Part shown: positions 9,417-17,386 of the stretch, piece after piece
Layout of the letters: each line of letters starts with the position of its first letter
How positions within the stretch are numbered: position 1 is the first letter of the stretch
Source of the DNA: Palsa-661 sp035535015
GTDB lineage: Bacteria > Actinomycetota > Acidimicrobiia > Acidimicrobiales > UBA8190
Direction: 5' to 3'
DNA: 64,000 nt
NCBI GenBank assembly: GCA_035535015.1
Contig: DATLQU010000011.1
Span: forward strand, 1-64,000
Made by a program: the position numbers and the translations under genes
The notes under the pieces: model-generated
What the model saw: only the letters and a program-made list of their open reading frames with translations
Told to the model about the DNA's origin: nothing
Databases searched by the model: none

Positions 9417-9688
9417 GAGCCGAGGACACCCGTCACTGTGATCCGTGACAACGCCCCCGTCCGGGCCCGGGCAAAGTCCTCACGACCACCGCCTTTCTCG
9501 GTCACTGCGTCAAAGTACGGTAGGGCGCCATCCGATTTGAGAGGAGTGTCGACTCCGTGACCTGGCACTTCGGCCGGCGCCAACGGCGATCGGAAAGGAG
9601 AGGGCGCGGTCAGTGCGAGAACGTGCGCAGGCGGCCCACCAGCCCGTGATCGCCCTAGCTTCCGACACCGCCGTCATGTGCGATGTCT

Positions 9689-10663
9689 TCAGGTGAACTG
9701 TGGCGCAACAGCGGAGATGGCGACAACGGAACAGTTGAGGCGCTGGCCACCCAGAGAGCCCAGGAAGGGGGCCCCTCCCAGGGCGAACACCCCTCCGTCG
9801 GCGGCGGCCATCCAATAGCCGGTCCCGGATGAGTTGGCGGCGATGCCGATCACCGGCTTGGCCAGGACAGTTCCGGCCAGCGATCCACCGAAGGTGGCGT
9901 CACCGAAGCTGAAGACCCCTCCGTCGGCGGCGGCCAGCCAATATCCATGGCCTTCGGCACTCCTGGCCAAGCCCACCACCGGTGCGCGCAGCGGTCGGCC
10001 GCCCATCGATCCGTAGAAGGCGGCGTCACCGAAGCTGAAGACCCCGCCGTCGGAATCGACGATCCAGTAACCCAGACCGTCAGAGGTGGCGGCCATGGCG
10101 ACCGGCTCGCCGGCATGACCACTGCCGTGGGCGATCGTGGCCTCATCGCCATAGTTGAGGGCGTCGCCGAAGCTCTGGATCGACCCGAGTCCGCTGAGCC
10201 CCAACTCCAGCACCCAGTATCCCTTGCCACCGGGTGTGGGCACGATCCCGATGGCGTTGGGCCACGTATCGGCACCACCCATGAACTTCGACGTATCAGC
10301 CGGTTGGCCGCAGGAGACGGCGTCGCCGTAGGTGTAGATGACCCCGCTGTACGAATTGAGGATCCAGTATCCGCCGCCTGGGGTCGACGCCATCGACCAG
10401 CACGAACCTTGCGGCATCGAGCGTGCTGGCGGATTGGCGCGGCAGCGGCCGGCATCCGATGCGGCCGATCCTTCAAAGGGTGCTCCGAAGGTGAAGACAC
10501 CCCCGTCTCCGCCCTCCAACCAGTAACCCGGGCGGGGCGCCGCCGCCGCCGGACCTTCGGTCGCCACGGCAAAGAAAGCCGACAACAGAGCGAAGACGAG
10601 ACCCAGTCGTGTCGACATACTCCACTGTCGGCTGTTTAGCTTGCCAATGTTGCTTGTCTTCAT
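9689..10663 (-). CDS. Secreted GYW/DGGVFxFG repeat protein
   Basis: A 324-residue exported protein. Start ATG 10663 has AAGAAAGG 3-10 bp upstream. A signal peptide (basic, then LGLVFALLSAFFAVA, then an AAAAP cleavage region) precedes about six repeats of the form GYWLxxxDGGVFxFGxAxFxGS, likely blades of a beta-propeller. These repeats are very common in secreted proteins of Acidimicrobiia and help place the organism. The gene lies 10 bp after the broken lipoprotein gene and is probably co-transcribed with it. Function is unknown; a cell-surface or binding role is inferred. Confidence 0.82.
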   Translation of the reverse strand: MKTSNIGKLNSRQWSMSTRLGLVFALLSAFFAVATEGPAAAAPRPGYWLEGGDGGVFTFGAPFEGSAASDAGRCRANPPARSMPQGSCWSMASTPGGGYWILNSYSGVIYTYGDAVSCGQPADTSKFMGGADTWPNAIGIVPTPGGKGYWVLELGLSGLGSIQSFGDALNYGDEATIAHGSGHAGEPVAMAATSDGLGYWIVDSDGGVFSFGDAAFYGSMGGRPLRAPVVGLARSAEGHGYWLAAADGGVFSFGDATFGGSLAGTVLAKPVIGIAANSSGTGYWMAAADGGVFALGGAPFLGSLGGQRLNCSVVAISAVAPQFT

Positions 10664-10673
10664 AGACCTTTCT

Positions 10674-11412
10674 TCAGCAGGCGTAGGGCTGGACATCCCA
10701 GCCGGTGGCCGACGAGTAGTTGGCCAGGAAGTCGATTCCATTGACGTTTCCGTCGACCGGTGAGAGGTGACCGTGGAAGCCGGCGGGCATCCGGGTGGCG
10801 TATCACGTGATCGTGGCCAGCGTGGTCTCCCGTGACCGGCCGCAGCTCATGCAGGCCGAACTCCGGCCGTTGAGGTTCTGGATTAGCACGGCGAGGTCGG
10901 CCGCCGCCCGGGAATCTGGTGCCGCCACCGAGATCGGCGGAGTATTTGCAGCCGTGGCGCGAGCGGCGACAAGGTCGGTCCCGAAGGATGCCGCGGCCTG
11001 GGTCCCGTTGCTCAGGCACGCCAGAGCTTCTTGGGCCGATTGATCGGAGACCGAAACGACACCAGCGGAGGTAGCGGTGATGGCTCGGTCAAATCCCAGC
11101 AATGCCGAGTAACGCGACATGAGGTCGCTCTGCACCAACATCACCGGCAAGAGCAGATGTGGGGGCAGTCCGGCGGGAATGGTCCGTGCCGTGGCGGCGG
11201 GATCGGCCGCAGTCACAGCATTGGTGGTCCGTTCGTCGACCGTCAACTGTGTCGTGCCGATATCGCGGTACGACGGCCGCTGCCGCTGTGTTCAGCCGGT
11301 CATCGGTCGCTGCCGCAGCGGTGAATAATGTCGTCGACCCAGTCGCCGGGGTGCTACCGCACGACGCCACCAGGAATGCCGTCGCCATGATCGCCACGAC
11401 CAGTTTGCGCAT
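10674..11412 (-). pseudogene. Broken lipoprotein gene (frameshift and in-frame stop)
   Basis: A lipoprotein gene begins at ATG 11412 (AAGAAGGG upstream) with the lipobox signal peptide MRKLVVAIMATAFLVASCGS. The frame is lost near 11262-11282 and homologous-looking sequence continues in another frame (RDIGTTQLTVDERTTN, LPPHLLLPVMLVQSDLMSRY) to a TGA at 10803. The same frame then continues with GNVNGIDFLANYSSATGW to a second stop at 10674, so the TGA may replace a Trp codon. No family was recognised. A DosR-like box lies 55 bp upstream of the start. The interruptions could be real decay or sequence errors. Confidence 0.6.
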
Positions 11413-11466
11413 CACGCCCTTCTTCCCGCTGATGTCAGCGTCGGCCCGACGCGGTGGCGAACGGTA

Positions 11467-11480
11467 GGGCCGAAAGTCCT
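11467..11480 (-). promoter_or_regulatory. DosR-like box upstream of lipoprotein
   Basis: On the minus strand the site reads AGGACTTTCGGCCC, 55 bp before ATG 11412. It differs from the GGGACTTTnGnCCC form of the mycobacterial DosR/DevR box only at the first base and is the closest match in the window to that box. Confidence 0.6.
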
Positions 11481-11594
11481 GGATGTGACCGGTTGTGACG
11501 AACCGCTTGACGAGCAGCCAGGAACTATGTGGCGAAGGTAATCGTTCGACCAAGGCTCGGCCCAGTGAAGGTCGTCCCGAGAGTCATGCCTTTG

Positions 11595-12725
11595 TCAGCC
11601 GACAGGGACCTGCCAGACGAGAGTCGTTCCACCTGTATCGGGAGTTTCCATCGTGAACTGCCCGTTCATCTTCTCCGCCCGGCGTCGCAGGTTGACGAGG
11701 CCGAGGCCTCCCTCGCCACGATCGGAGGCGCCCATCCCACAGCCATTGTCCTTGACCTCAAGACGGCACACTCCGTGGCTGACGCTCACGGACACGCCTG
11801 CCGCGGTCGCCTCTGCATGGCGACCAATGTTGGTCACGGCTTCGCGTACGACAGCCAGAAGGTGCTCGGCCAATTGCGGTGAGACCATGGTGTCAACGGC
11901 TCCGTCGAACGTCACTCGGACGTCGAAACCCACGACCGGTGTGAGCTCGCGCACCAGCGAGATAAGACTGGACCTCGGTCCTCGACTGATCTCGTCGGAC
12001 CCGAGCTCATAGATGGTGGACCGTACCTGTCGGATCGTCTCATCGAGATCGGTGATAACCGTCTGGAGCCGCTCGCCGATGCCGGCGGTCGCTGCCGCCG
12101 CCAGGCTCTGAAGCGACAGGCCGGCGGCGAAGAGGCGCTGGATGACGTTGTCGTGAAGATCTCGGGCGAGCCGGTCCCGGTCCTCATACACAGCCACTGC
12201 CTGCACACGCTGGTGCAGACGGGCGTTCTCGATGGCGATGCCGGCGCCGATGGCCAATGCTTCGACCAGCACTTCGTCGTCATGGGTGAATTCGGACCAG
12301 CCGATCTTGTCGGTTAGATAGAGATTGCCGTAGATCTTGCCCCGCACCTTGATCGGCACGCCCAAGAAGGAGGTCATAGGGGGGTGGTTGGGAGGAAATC
12401 CGAAGCTATCGGGGTGGGAATTGATCTGTGTAAGCCGCAAGGAATGGGCCTCGGTGATCAGAAGTCCAAGGACCCCACGCCCGGTCGGTCGAGGGCCGAT
12501 CCGCTCCTCCTCATCGGGTTCGAGACCGACGGTGATGAATTCCGACAGTGCTGTGCTGTCGTCATTCAGGACGCCAAGGGCACCGTAGCGAGCGCCAGCC
12601 ATCGAGCGCGCCTCATCAACAATGTGACGGAGCAGGGTCGAGAGGTCAAGGTCAGCCTCGAGTAGCAACGTGGCCTCGAGAACGCGACGGAGCTTGGCGG
12701 GATCCTCGATCGACCGAAAGGGCAT
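11595..12725 (-). CDS. DevS/DosT-like GAF sensor histidine kinase
   Basis: A 376-residue cytoplasmic histidine kinase: one GAF domain (about 15-170), a HisKA_3 dimerisation/phosphoacceptor helix (DRLARDLHDNVIQRLF, His191) and a C-terminal HATPase with DNGCGMG and GLGLVNLRRRA. The GAF segment is strikingly like GAF-A of mycobacterial DevS: GARYGALGV, then FGFPPNHPPMTSFLGVP (His114, matching the proximal heme ligand, DevS His149) and GNLYLTDK (Tyr136, matching distal Tyr171). The second GAF of DevS/DosT is missing. Such kinases sense O2, NO or CO through heme and phosphorylate the NarL-type regulator DosR. No NarL-type regulator gene lies in this window, so it is an orphan here. Confidence 0.88.
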   Translation of the reverse strand: MPFRSIEDPAKLRRVLEATLLLEADLDLSTLLRHIVDEARSMAGARYGALGVLNDDSTALSEFITVGLEPDEEERIGPRPTGRGVLGLLITEAHSLRLTQINSHPDSFGFPPNHPPMTSFLGVPIKVRGKIYGNLYLTDKIGWSEFTHDDEVLVEALAIGAGIAIENARLHQRVQAVAVYEDRDRLARDLHDNVIQRLFAAGLSLQSLAAAATAGIGERLQTVITDLDETIRQVRSTIYELGSDEISRGPRSSLISLVRELTPVVGFDVRVTFDGAVDTMVSPQLAEHLLAVVREAVTNIGRHAEATAAGVSVSVSHGVCRLEVKDNGCGMGASDRGEGGLGLVNLRRRAEKMNGQFTMETPDTGGTTLVWQVPVG

Positions 12726-13001
12726 TTAGCGACACCCACTTCCGCGATATCGCCAGGGGCTTGGGCGATCAACAGATGGGCTCCCACTCGACGGCACCGG
12801 AACCAAAGGCTAGCCGCGGTCCGTCACCGGCACAATGAGTGGCGCCCGAGATCGTAACAGGCGCGCTTGGACCCACGGACCCGTTGCAACCGGGATGAAG
12901 ACCAGAGGAGAGATTATTGGTGGGCCCCGGGGGAGCAGCGGGCTAGCAGGTAAGCCACAATTCGGCACCATGCCTCGAGTCGGACGCCATCCGGAGTCCG
13001 C
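12726..13001. other. Promoter-side gap of the GAF kinase
   Basis: A 276-bp gap between the GAF kinase and the DinB gene, both transcribed leftward. No ORF, hairpin or DosR-like box was recognised, which suggests that the kinase gene is not itself under the box. Confidence 0.4.
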
Positions 13002-13508
13002 CTATCGGCGCTCGATCATTCCCCGGATGTAGGCGGCCTGACCGGCATGTTGCAGGTCGTCGCTCAAGATGCTTACCAGTCTGACACCCATGGTGACAGG
13101 CGGATCCCAGTGCTCGTCCACGATTCGATCGAGGTCGACGTCGGAAACCCGCAGGAGAAAGGGGACTGTCGCTTCGTGGACGGCATCGTGATATCCCCCG
13201 AGTACCTCGGCAGGAGCGGCAACACTCGCCACCTGAAGTGGACCGTGGCCGTACCCGGTGTCCGAGACGTCGAGGTGCAACCCGAATCGTTCTGCCCAAC
13301 CTGCCGATGTCCACACCTGACTCGTTCCTGCGAGATCGGCCATGTGGTCGTCTTGGATCCGAGTTAGATGCCAGACCAGCCACGAAATGGAATTGGCCCG
13401 GCTATCGGGCTGAAAGGTCAGATCCTCGAGTGTCAGCCCGTCAACGGCGCCATGAACCGCGTCGCGGATCCGGCCGAACGAGTCGAGAAGAAGTTCAGAA
13501 TGGGACAT
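13002..13508 (-). CDS. DinB-family metal-dependent protein (DUF664)
   Basis: A 168-residue four-helix-bundle DinB/DUF664 protein. The metal-binding His residues are visible in ISWLVWHLTRIQDDH, in HDAVHEATVPFL and in LSDDLQHAGQAAYIRG. In actinobacteria this family is often mycothiol-dependent (transferases, detoxification), which is likely but not proven here. The start ATG 13508 is chosen because MSHSELLLDSF begins the family domain; the longer frame to 13619 is Arg/Glu-rich and unlike the family. It is divergent from hsp20, with about 290 bp between them. Confidence 0.83.
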   Translation of the reverse strand: MSHSELLLDSFGRIRDAVHGAVDGLTLEDLTFQPDSRANSISWLVWHLTRIQDDHMADLAGTSQVWTSAGWAERFGLHLDVSDTGYGHGPLQVASVAAPAEVLGGYHDAVHEATVPFLLRVSDVDLDRIVDEHWDPPVTMGVRLVSILSDDLQHAGQAAYIRGMIERR

Positions 13509-13691
13509 TCGGTTCGGATTCCTCATTTCTCGAGAATGTGGCAGGTTCCCGTGACCCGATTCCTCTCGACCAGATCTCCCAGGGCTTTCAACGGTACCCG
13601 GTGCTTCGTCCTCGCGCACGGGATGGAATGGCGCCGGTCGAGGTCACCACGCGACCGGCACGCGACCAGAACGTGCCGGACGGTGACCGTT

Positions 13692-13710
13692 GGCAGTTAC
13701 CGAAACTGCC
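13692..13710. promoter_or_regulatory. Palindrome GGCAGTT-n5-AACTGCC upstream of hsp20
   Basis: A perfect 7-bp inverted repeat with a 5-nt spacer, 5 bp before the DosR-like box of hsp20. It could be a second activator site or another regulator's operator. No HspR-type HAIR element was seen. Confidence 0.4.
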
Positions 13711-13714
13711 GGTT

Positions 13715-13728
13715 GTGACTTTGGTCCC
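13715..13728 (+). promoter_or_regulatory. DosR-like box upstream of hsp20
   Basis: GTGACTTTGGTCCC, about 70 bp before the hsp20 ATG. It matches GGGACTTTnGnCCC at all but the second base. In M. tuberculosis the hsp20 homologue hspX is controlled by DosR through such boxes. Confidence 0.6.
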
Positions 13729-13797
13729 TGGTATGAGGACCCGCGAGGTGCCTAGAACAAGGTTGTAGGAAGAACGTACGATAGAAGGTGAATAGAG

Positions 13798-14211
13798 ATG
13801 ACGACGCGGGCACTTGTCGGGCCGGCTCGATCGTGGCTCCACTGGCCGGAACGATGGGAGAATCTATGCGAAGGCGGATCCATCATCCGCGTGGAGGAGG
13901 CCATTCATGAGGGAATCTTGGTGATTCGCGCGGAATTGCCGGGTGTCGACCCCGAGAAGGATGTTGAACTCGTCGTTGAGAATGGCATTTTGAGCCTTCG
14001 GGCTGATCGCCGCGAAGAGTCGGAGACGAAGGGCGAGAAGCAGCGTCACACGGAGTTCCGGTATGGGCACTTCGAACGGACGATGGCGCTGCCGGTCGGA
14101 ACGACAGAAGAGGATGTGAAGGCCACCTACGAGAACGGCATTCTGGAGGTCCGAGTCCCCATCGACGGGGAGAAGGCCGAGGCCAGAAAGGTCCCAATCA
14201 CGCGCACATGA
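13798..14211 (+). CDS. hsp20: Hsp20/alpha-crystallin small heat-shock protein
   Basis: A 137-residue small heat-shock protein that binds unfolding proteins as oligomers. The alpha-crystallin domain runs from about residue 30 to 130: ILVIRAELPGVDPEKDVEL, ILSLRADR, a FERTMALPVG segment and the C-terminal YENGILEVRVP signature. The start has AGAAGGTG 8-16 bp upstream. A DosR-like box and a palindrome lie in the promoter region, as for mycobacterial hspX. Downstream on the same strand are a small frameshifted ORF and the erythromycin-esterase remnant, possibly one operon. Confidence 0.93.
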   Translation: MTTRALVGPARSWLHWPERWENLCEGGSIIRVEEAIHEGILVIRAELPGVDPEKDVELVVENGILSLRADRREESETKGEKQRHTEFRYGHFERTMALPVGTTEEDVKATYENGILEVRVPIDGEKAEARKVPITRT

Positions 14212-14425
14212 CTTCGCGTCTGGTCAATCCTGGCAATGGCCCCGGTGATCCTGCAGCGAAGGCAGGGGAGTCCACCTCCCGCCGGGTCTGCGGGGTCACC
14301 GGTGGCTGGCGTCGGGGGGATCTGTTTTGTGCCGTCGAGCCAAAGCTGATTCCTGTTGCTTCTCTGGAGTCGTGGCGTCCGGAGGGTGGCGCTCCGCTTC
14401 GGTTCCCTCTTGGAAACATCGAGGC

Positions 14426-14651
14426 ATGTCGGTCTTCGATGACCGGACGTCGGGAGGTGTGAGTACGCAGGTCGAATTGACTGGGCGAACAAGTCACAGA
14501 ACTCGGGATACTGCTCGACGGAACACTGAGCGAGTTGAGTCATGAGATCGCGGACACCGACAATCCCGAGTTCCTCCGGGGATTGCGGCGTCGGCGCGTG
14601 GCCCTGGAAGGCATTGCGCAACAACTCAGACCCGTGTCTGGTGCGCCGTGA
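14426..14651 (+). pseudogene. Small unknown ORF with one extra base
   Basis: Reading from ATG 14426 (MSVFDDRTSGGVSTQVEL) the frame breaks at 14480. Removing the A at 14480 joins it to LGEQVTELGILLDGTLSELS and on through FLRGLRRRRVALEGIAQQ to a stop at 14651, giving about 75 coherent residues. That stop overlaps the GTG of the next gene (GTGA), which is typical of a real coupled gene. No family was recognised. It is either a recently broken gene or a sequencing error. Confidence 0.45.
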
Positions 14652-15819
14652 GTCTGCGATTGACGACATCGGCCGCGGCTGTAGCCGAGGGATGTCATGT
14701 CATCACCGGTGAGAATGCGGACTATTCGGCCCTTCTCGATCTCGTGGGGGAGCGGCGCTTGGTGATGATCGGAGAGGCGTCGCACGGTATTCATGAGTTC
14801 TACCGGGAACGAGCGCGCATCACGCGCCGCCTGATCCACGAGTGCGGCTGTACTGCCGTCGCTGTTGAGGCAGATTGGCCTGATGCCTACCGGATAAATC
14901 GCTCGATCTTTACAGTCTCCGCGCCTCCATGGAGGCCGTCGTGGCCTATCTCGACCGTGTCGATCCGGTCGAGGCGGGCCGTGCCCGGGAACGGTACTCG
15001 TGCTGTGACCAGGTGGGCGGCGAAGGACAGGTCTACGGGTACGGGCTCGCGACCTCGAAGACGATTCCTTGCGAGAACGAAGTCGTGACCCAGCTCATCG
15101 AGTTGCGGCGTCGGCCAGAGATGTACCTGCGACGAGACGGGTGGATCGCCGATGATGAGTACTTCTTCGCAGAGCAGAACGCCAGGCTCGTTCTAAACGC
15201 GGAGGAGTACTACCAACAACAGATGTACCGAGCCGAGGTCTCATCGTGGGGCCTGCGCGATCGGCACATGGCTGGAACCCTCGACGCATTATTTGAGCAC
15301 CTGGACGGCCAGGTGGCCTTGGCCAAGATCGTGGCGTGGGAACACAATTCGCACGTGGGCGATGCCCGCGCCACGGAAATGGGCCGGCGTGGCCAGCTGA
15401 ATGTTGGCCGACTGGCCCGTCAGTGTTACGGTTTTCAATGTGCCTTGGTGGGTGTGACGACGTTCGAAGGCACCGTCACGGCGGCGACGGATTGGGGTGG
15501 ACCGGCGGAACGGAAGCGAGTGGGTCCCGCCCTCCCCGACAGTTACGAAGCGCTCTTTCATGAGACCGGAATAACTCGATTCTGGTTGCAGACTTCGATG
15601 GCTTTGCTTTGTGACATTGTGACCGCACCGCGTCTGGAGCGGGCAATCGGAGTCATCTACCGACCGCAAACCGAGCGTCAGAGCCACTATTTCGGTGCCT
15701 GTCTGGCCGAACAGTTCGACGCCGTTGTCCATCTCGACCACACCTGGGCTATTGAACCGATCGAAGGGAGATCGCTGTGGGACCGGGAACCTCCGGAGAC
15801 CTTCCCGAGTGGCATCTGA
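14648..15819 (+). pseudogene. Erythromycin esterase-like protein, internal deletion
   Basis: Member of the erythromycin esterase/EreA-like superfamily. In M. tuberculosis a homologous domain is in Rv2030c, a DosR-regulon gene. The N-terminal part from GTG 14648 has VMIGEASHGIHEFYRERA and VEADWPDAYRINR; the rest, from about 14902 in another frame, has DLYSLRASMEAVVAYLD, CENEVV, FFAEQNARLVLNAEEYY, VAWEHNSHVGDARATEMG and YRPQTERQSHYF. The two parts meet directly at about 14900-14904. The segment normally between them, roughly 60 residues, is missing and the frame is shifted, so this is a deletion and not just an indel. The catalytic His/Glu motifs survive, but no full protein can be made. Confidence 0.8.
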
Positions 15820-15925
15820 CGGGGGTCGTTGGCTGTGTCTTGCCTTTCGAGGCCATAAACACCTGGTGCAAGGTTGTTGCCCGCTGCATCGACTGGTAAC
15901 TGACGGCCTCTCGGCCAGGCCGGAA

Positions 15926-15939
15926 GTGACCATCGACCC
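15926..15939 (+). promoter_or_regulatory. DosR-like box upstream of PRTase-hydrolase
   Basis: GTGACCATCGACCC, followed by TGG, about 57 bp before the GTG start at 15997. It shares GTGAC, TCGACCC and the trailing TGG with the site upstream of DUF1918. Confidence 0.6.
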
Positions 15940-15996
15940 TGGTGCACCGTGCCCTGTCGACGGAACATGGTGATGGGACCGCGGAAGGAGGAGAGA

Positions 15997-17331
15997 GTGA
16001 GATTTGCCGATCGGGCAGAGGCAGGCCGACGTCTCGCTCAGCGGCTGGCTTATCTGAAGGACCAAGATCCCGTCGTACTGGGCCTGCCCCGGGGCGGTGT
16101 TCCGGTCGCCCGGCAGGTCGCCGATTCCTTGGGGGCACCACTCGACGTCATCGTGGTGCGCAAGCTCGGCATTCCTTTTCAACCCGAGCTGGCTATGGGC
16201 GCCATTGGTGAGGATGGTGTGCGGGTGATCAACGAAGGCGTGGTCGTCATGGCCGGGGTGAGTCTCGAAGAGCTGTCCATCGTGGAACGTCGGGAGCGGA
16301 GCGAGTTGGAACGACGGGCGCGTTGTTTTCGCGGAGATCGACCGCGCCTTTCGGTCTGGGGGCGCACGGTGATCATCGTGGACGACGGCATCGCCACGGG
16401 ATCCACCGCTCGAGCCGCGTGCCAGGTCGCCCGGGCTCACGGCGCCCGCCGTATTGTCGTGGCTGTGCCGGTGGCTCCACCGGGATGGACGTCGAGGATC
16501 GCGAGGGACGCTGATGAATTCGTGGCCCTGGAGACTCCCGAGCCTTTCTATGCGGTCGGTCAATTCTATGCCGAATTCTCGGCCACCACCGACGAGGAGG
16601 TGACCGCGTGCCTCAGCCGGGCAAACGGTAGCGTCGCGACGGCATCGGCGGAGTTGACCGTCACCGATGATCCTCCAGGGCGTGATCAGGAGGTCCTGAT
16701 CGACCTCGGTCCCGTGCGCCTCAGCGGCCATCTGACGATGCCCGAGGACCCGATAGGGGTCGTCGTCTTCGCTCACGGCAGCGGCAGCAGCCGGCATAGT
16801 CCCCGTAATCGACTGGTGGCCGCTGCTCTGAACCGGGCCCGATTGGGAACGCTGCTCTTCGATCTTCTCACCCGGGACGAGGAGCGAGACCGGTCCAACG
16901 TGTTCGATATCCCGCTTCTCGCCGGCCGGCTCGTCGCCGTCACCCGCTGGCTGGGCGAGCAGTTCGAGGGTCCTGCTCCTCGCGTCGGTTACTTCGGCGC
17001 CAGTACGGGCGCCGCCGCTGCCCTGTGGGCGGCGGCCGAAGCGGGGCACCACGTGGCCGCCGTTGTCTCGCGCGGCGGACGTCCCGATCTCGCCCAATCC
17101 CGACTCGGTGCGGTAGTGGCACCCACTCTGCTGATCGTGGGCGGCAATGACGACGAAGTCATCGACCTCAACCGCCGGGCGCAGGCCCATCTTCGCTGTG
17201 ACAACCGCCTTGTCATCGTTGAGGGTGCGACGCACCTCTTCGAGGAGCCGGGCGCCCTCGAGACCGTCGCCCAGCTCGCCCGGGACTGGTTCGTCGGATA
17301 TCTGATAGAGACGACCGAACCCTCCGTCTGA
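15997..17331 (+). CDS. Phosphoribosyltransferase / dienelactone-hydrolase-like fusion
   Basis: A 444-residue two-domain protein. The N-terminal half is a type I phosphoribosyltransferase: LGLPRGGVPVA, VVRKLGIP and the PRPP loop VDDGIATGST (around 128-137). The C-terminal half (about 215-444) is an alpha/beta hydrolase with VVFAHGSGSSRHS, nucleophile elbow YFGASTGAAAAL, acid loop LIVGGNDDEVI and His in EGATHLFEEPGAL. The start is GTG 15997, not the upstream ATGs, because GGAAGGAGG sits 7 bp before it and MRFADRAEAGRRLA is the usual family start. M. tuberculosis Rv0571c, a DosR-regulon member, has the same architecture. Its reaction is not known. Confidence 0.88.
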   Translation: MRFADRAEAGRRLAQRLAYLKDQDPVVLGLPRGGVPVARQVADSLGAPLDVIVVRKLGIPFQPELAMGAIGEDGVRVINEGVVVMAGVSLEELSIVERRERSELERRARCFRGDRPRLSVWGRTVIIVDDGIATGSTARAACQVARAHGARRIVVAVPVAPPGWTSRIARDADEFVALETPEPFYAVGQFYAEFSATTDEEVTACLSRANGSVATASAELTVTDDPPGRDQEVLIDLGPVRLSGHLTMPEDPIGVVVFAHGSGSSRHSPRNRLVAAALNRARLGTLLFDLLTRDEERDRSNVFDIPLLAGRLVAVTRWLGEQFEGPAPRVGYFGASTGAAAALWAAAEAGHHVAAVVSRGGRPDLAQSRLGAVVAPTLLIVGGNDDEVIDLNRRAQAHLRCDNRLVIVEGATHLFEEPGALETVAQLARDWFVGYLIETTEPSV

Positions 17332-17386
17332 TCCCCCAGAGCGAGCTTCAAGGCACCACCGCCGATCCTCCCGGCGTTGGGGAACC

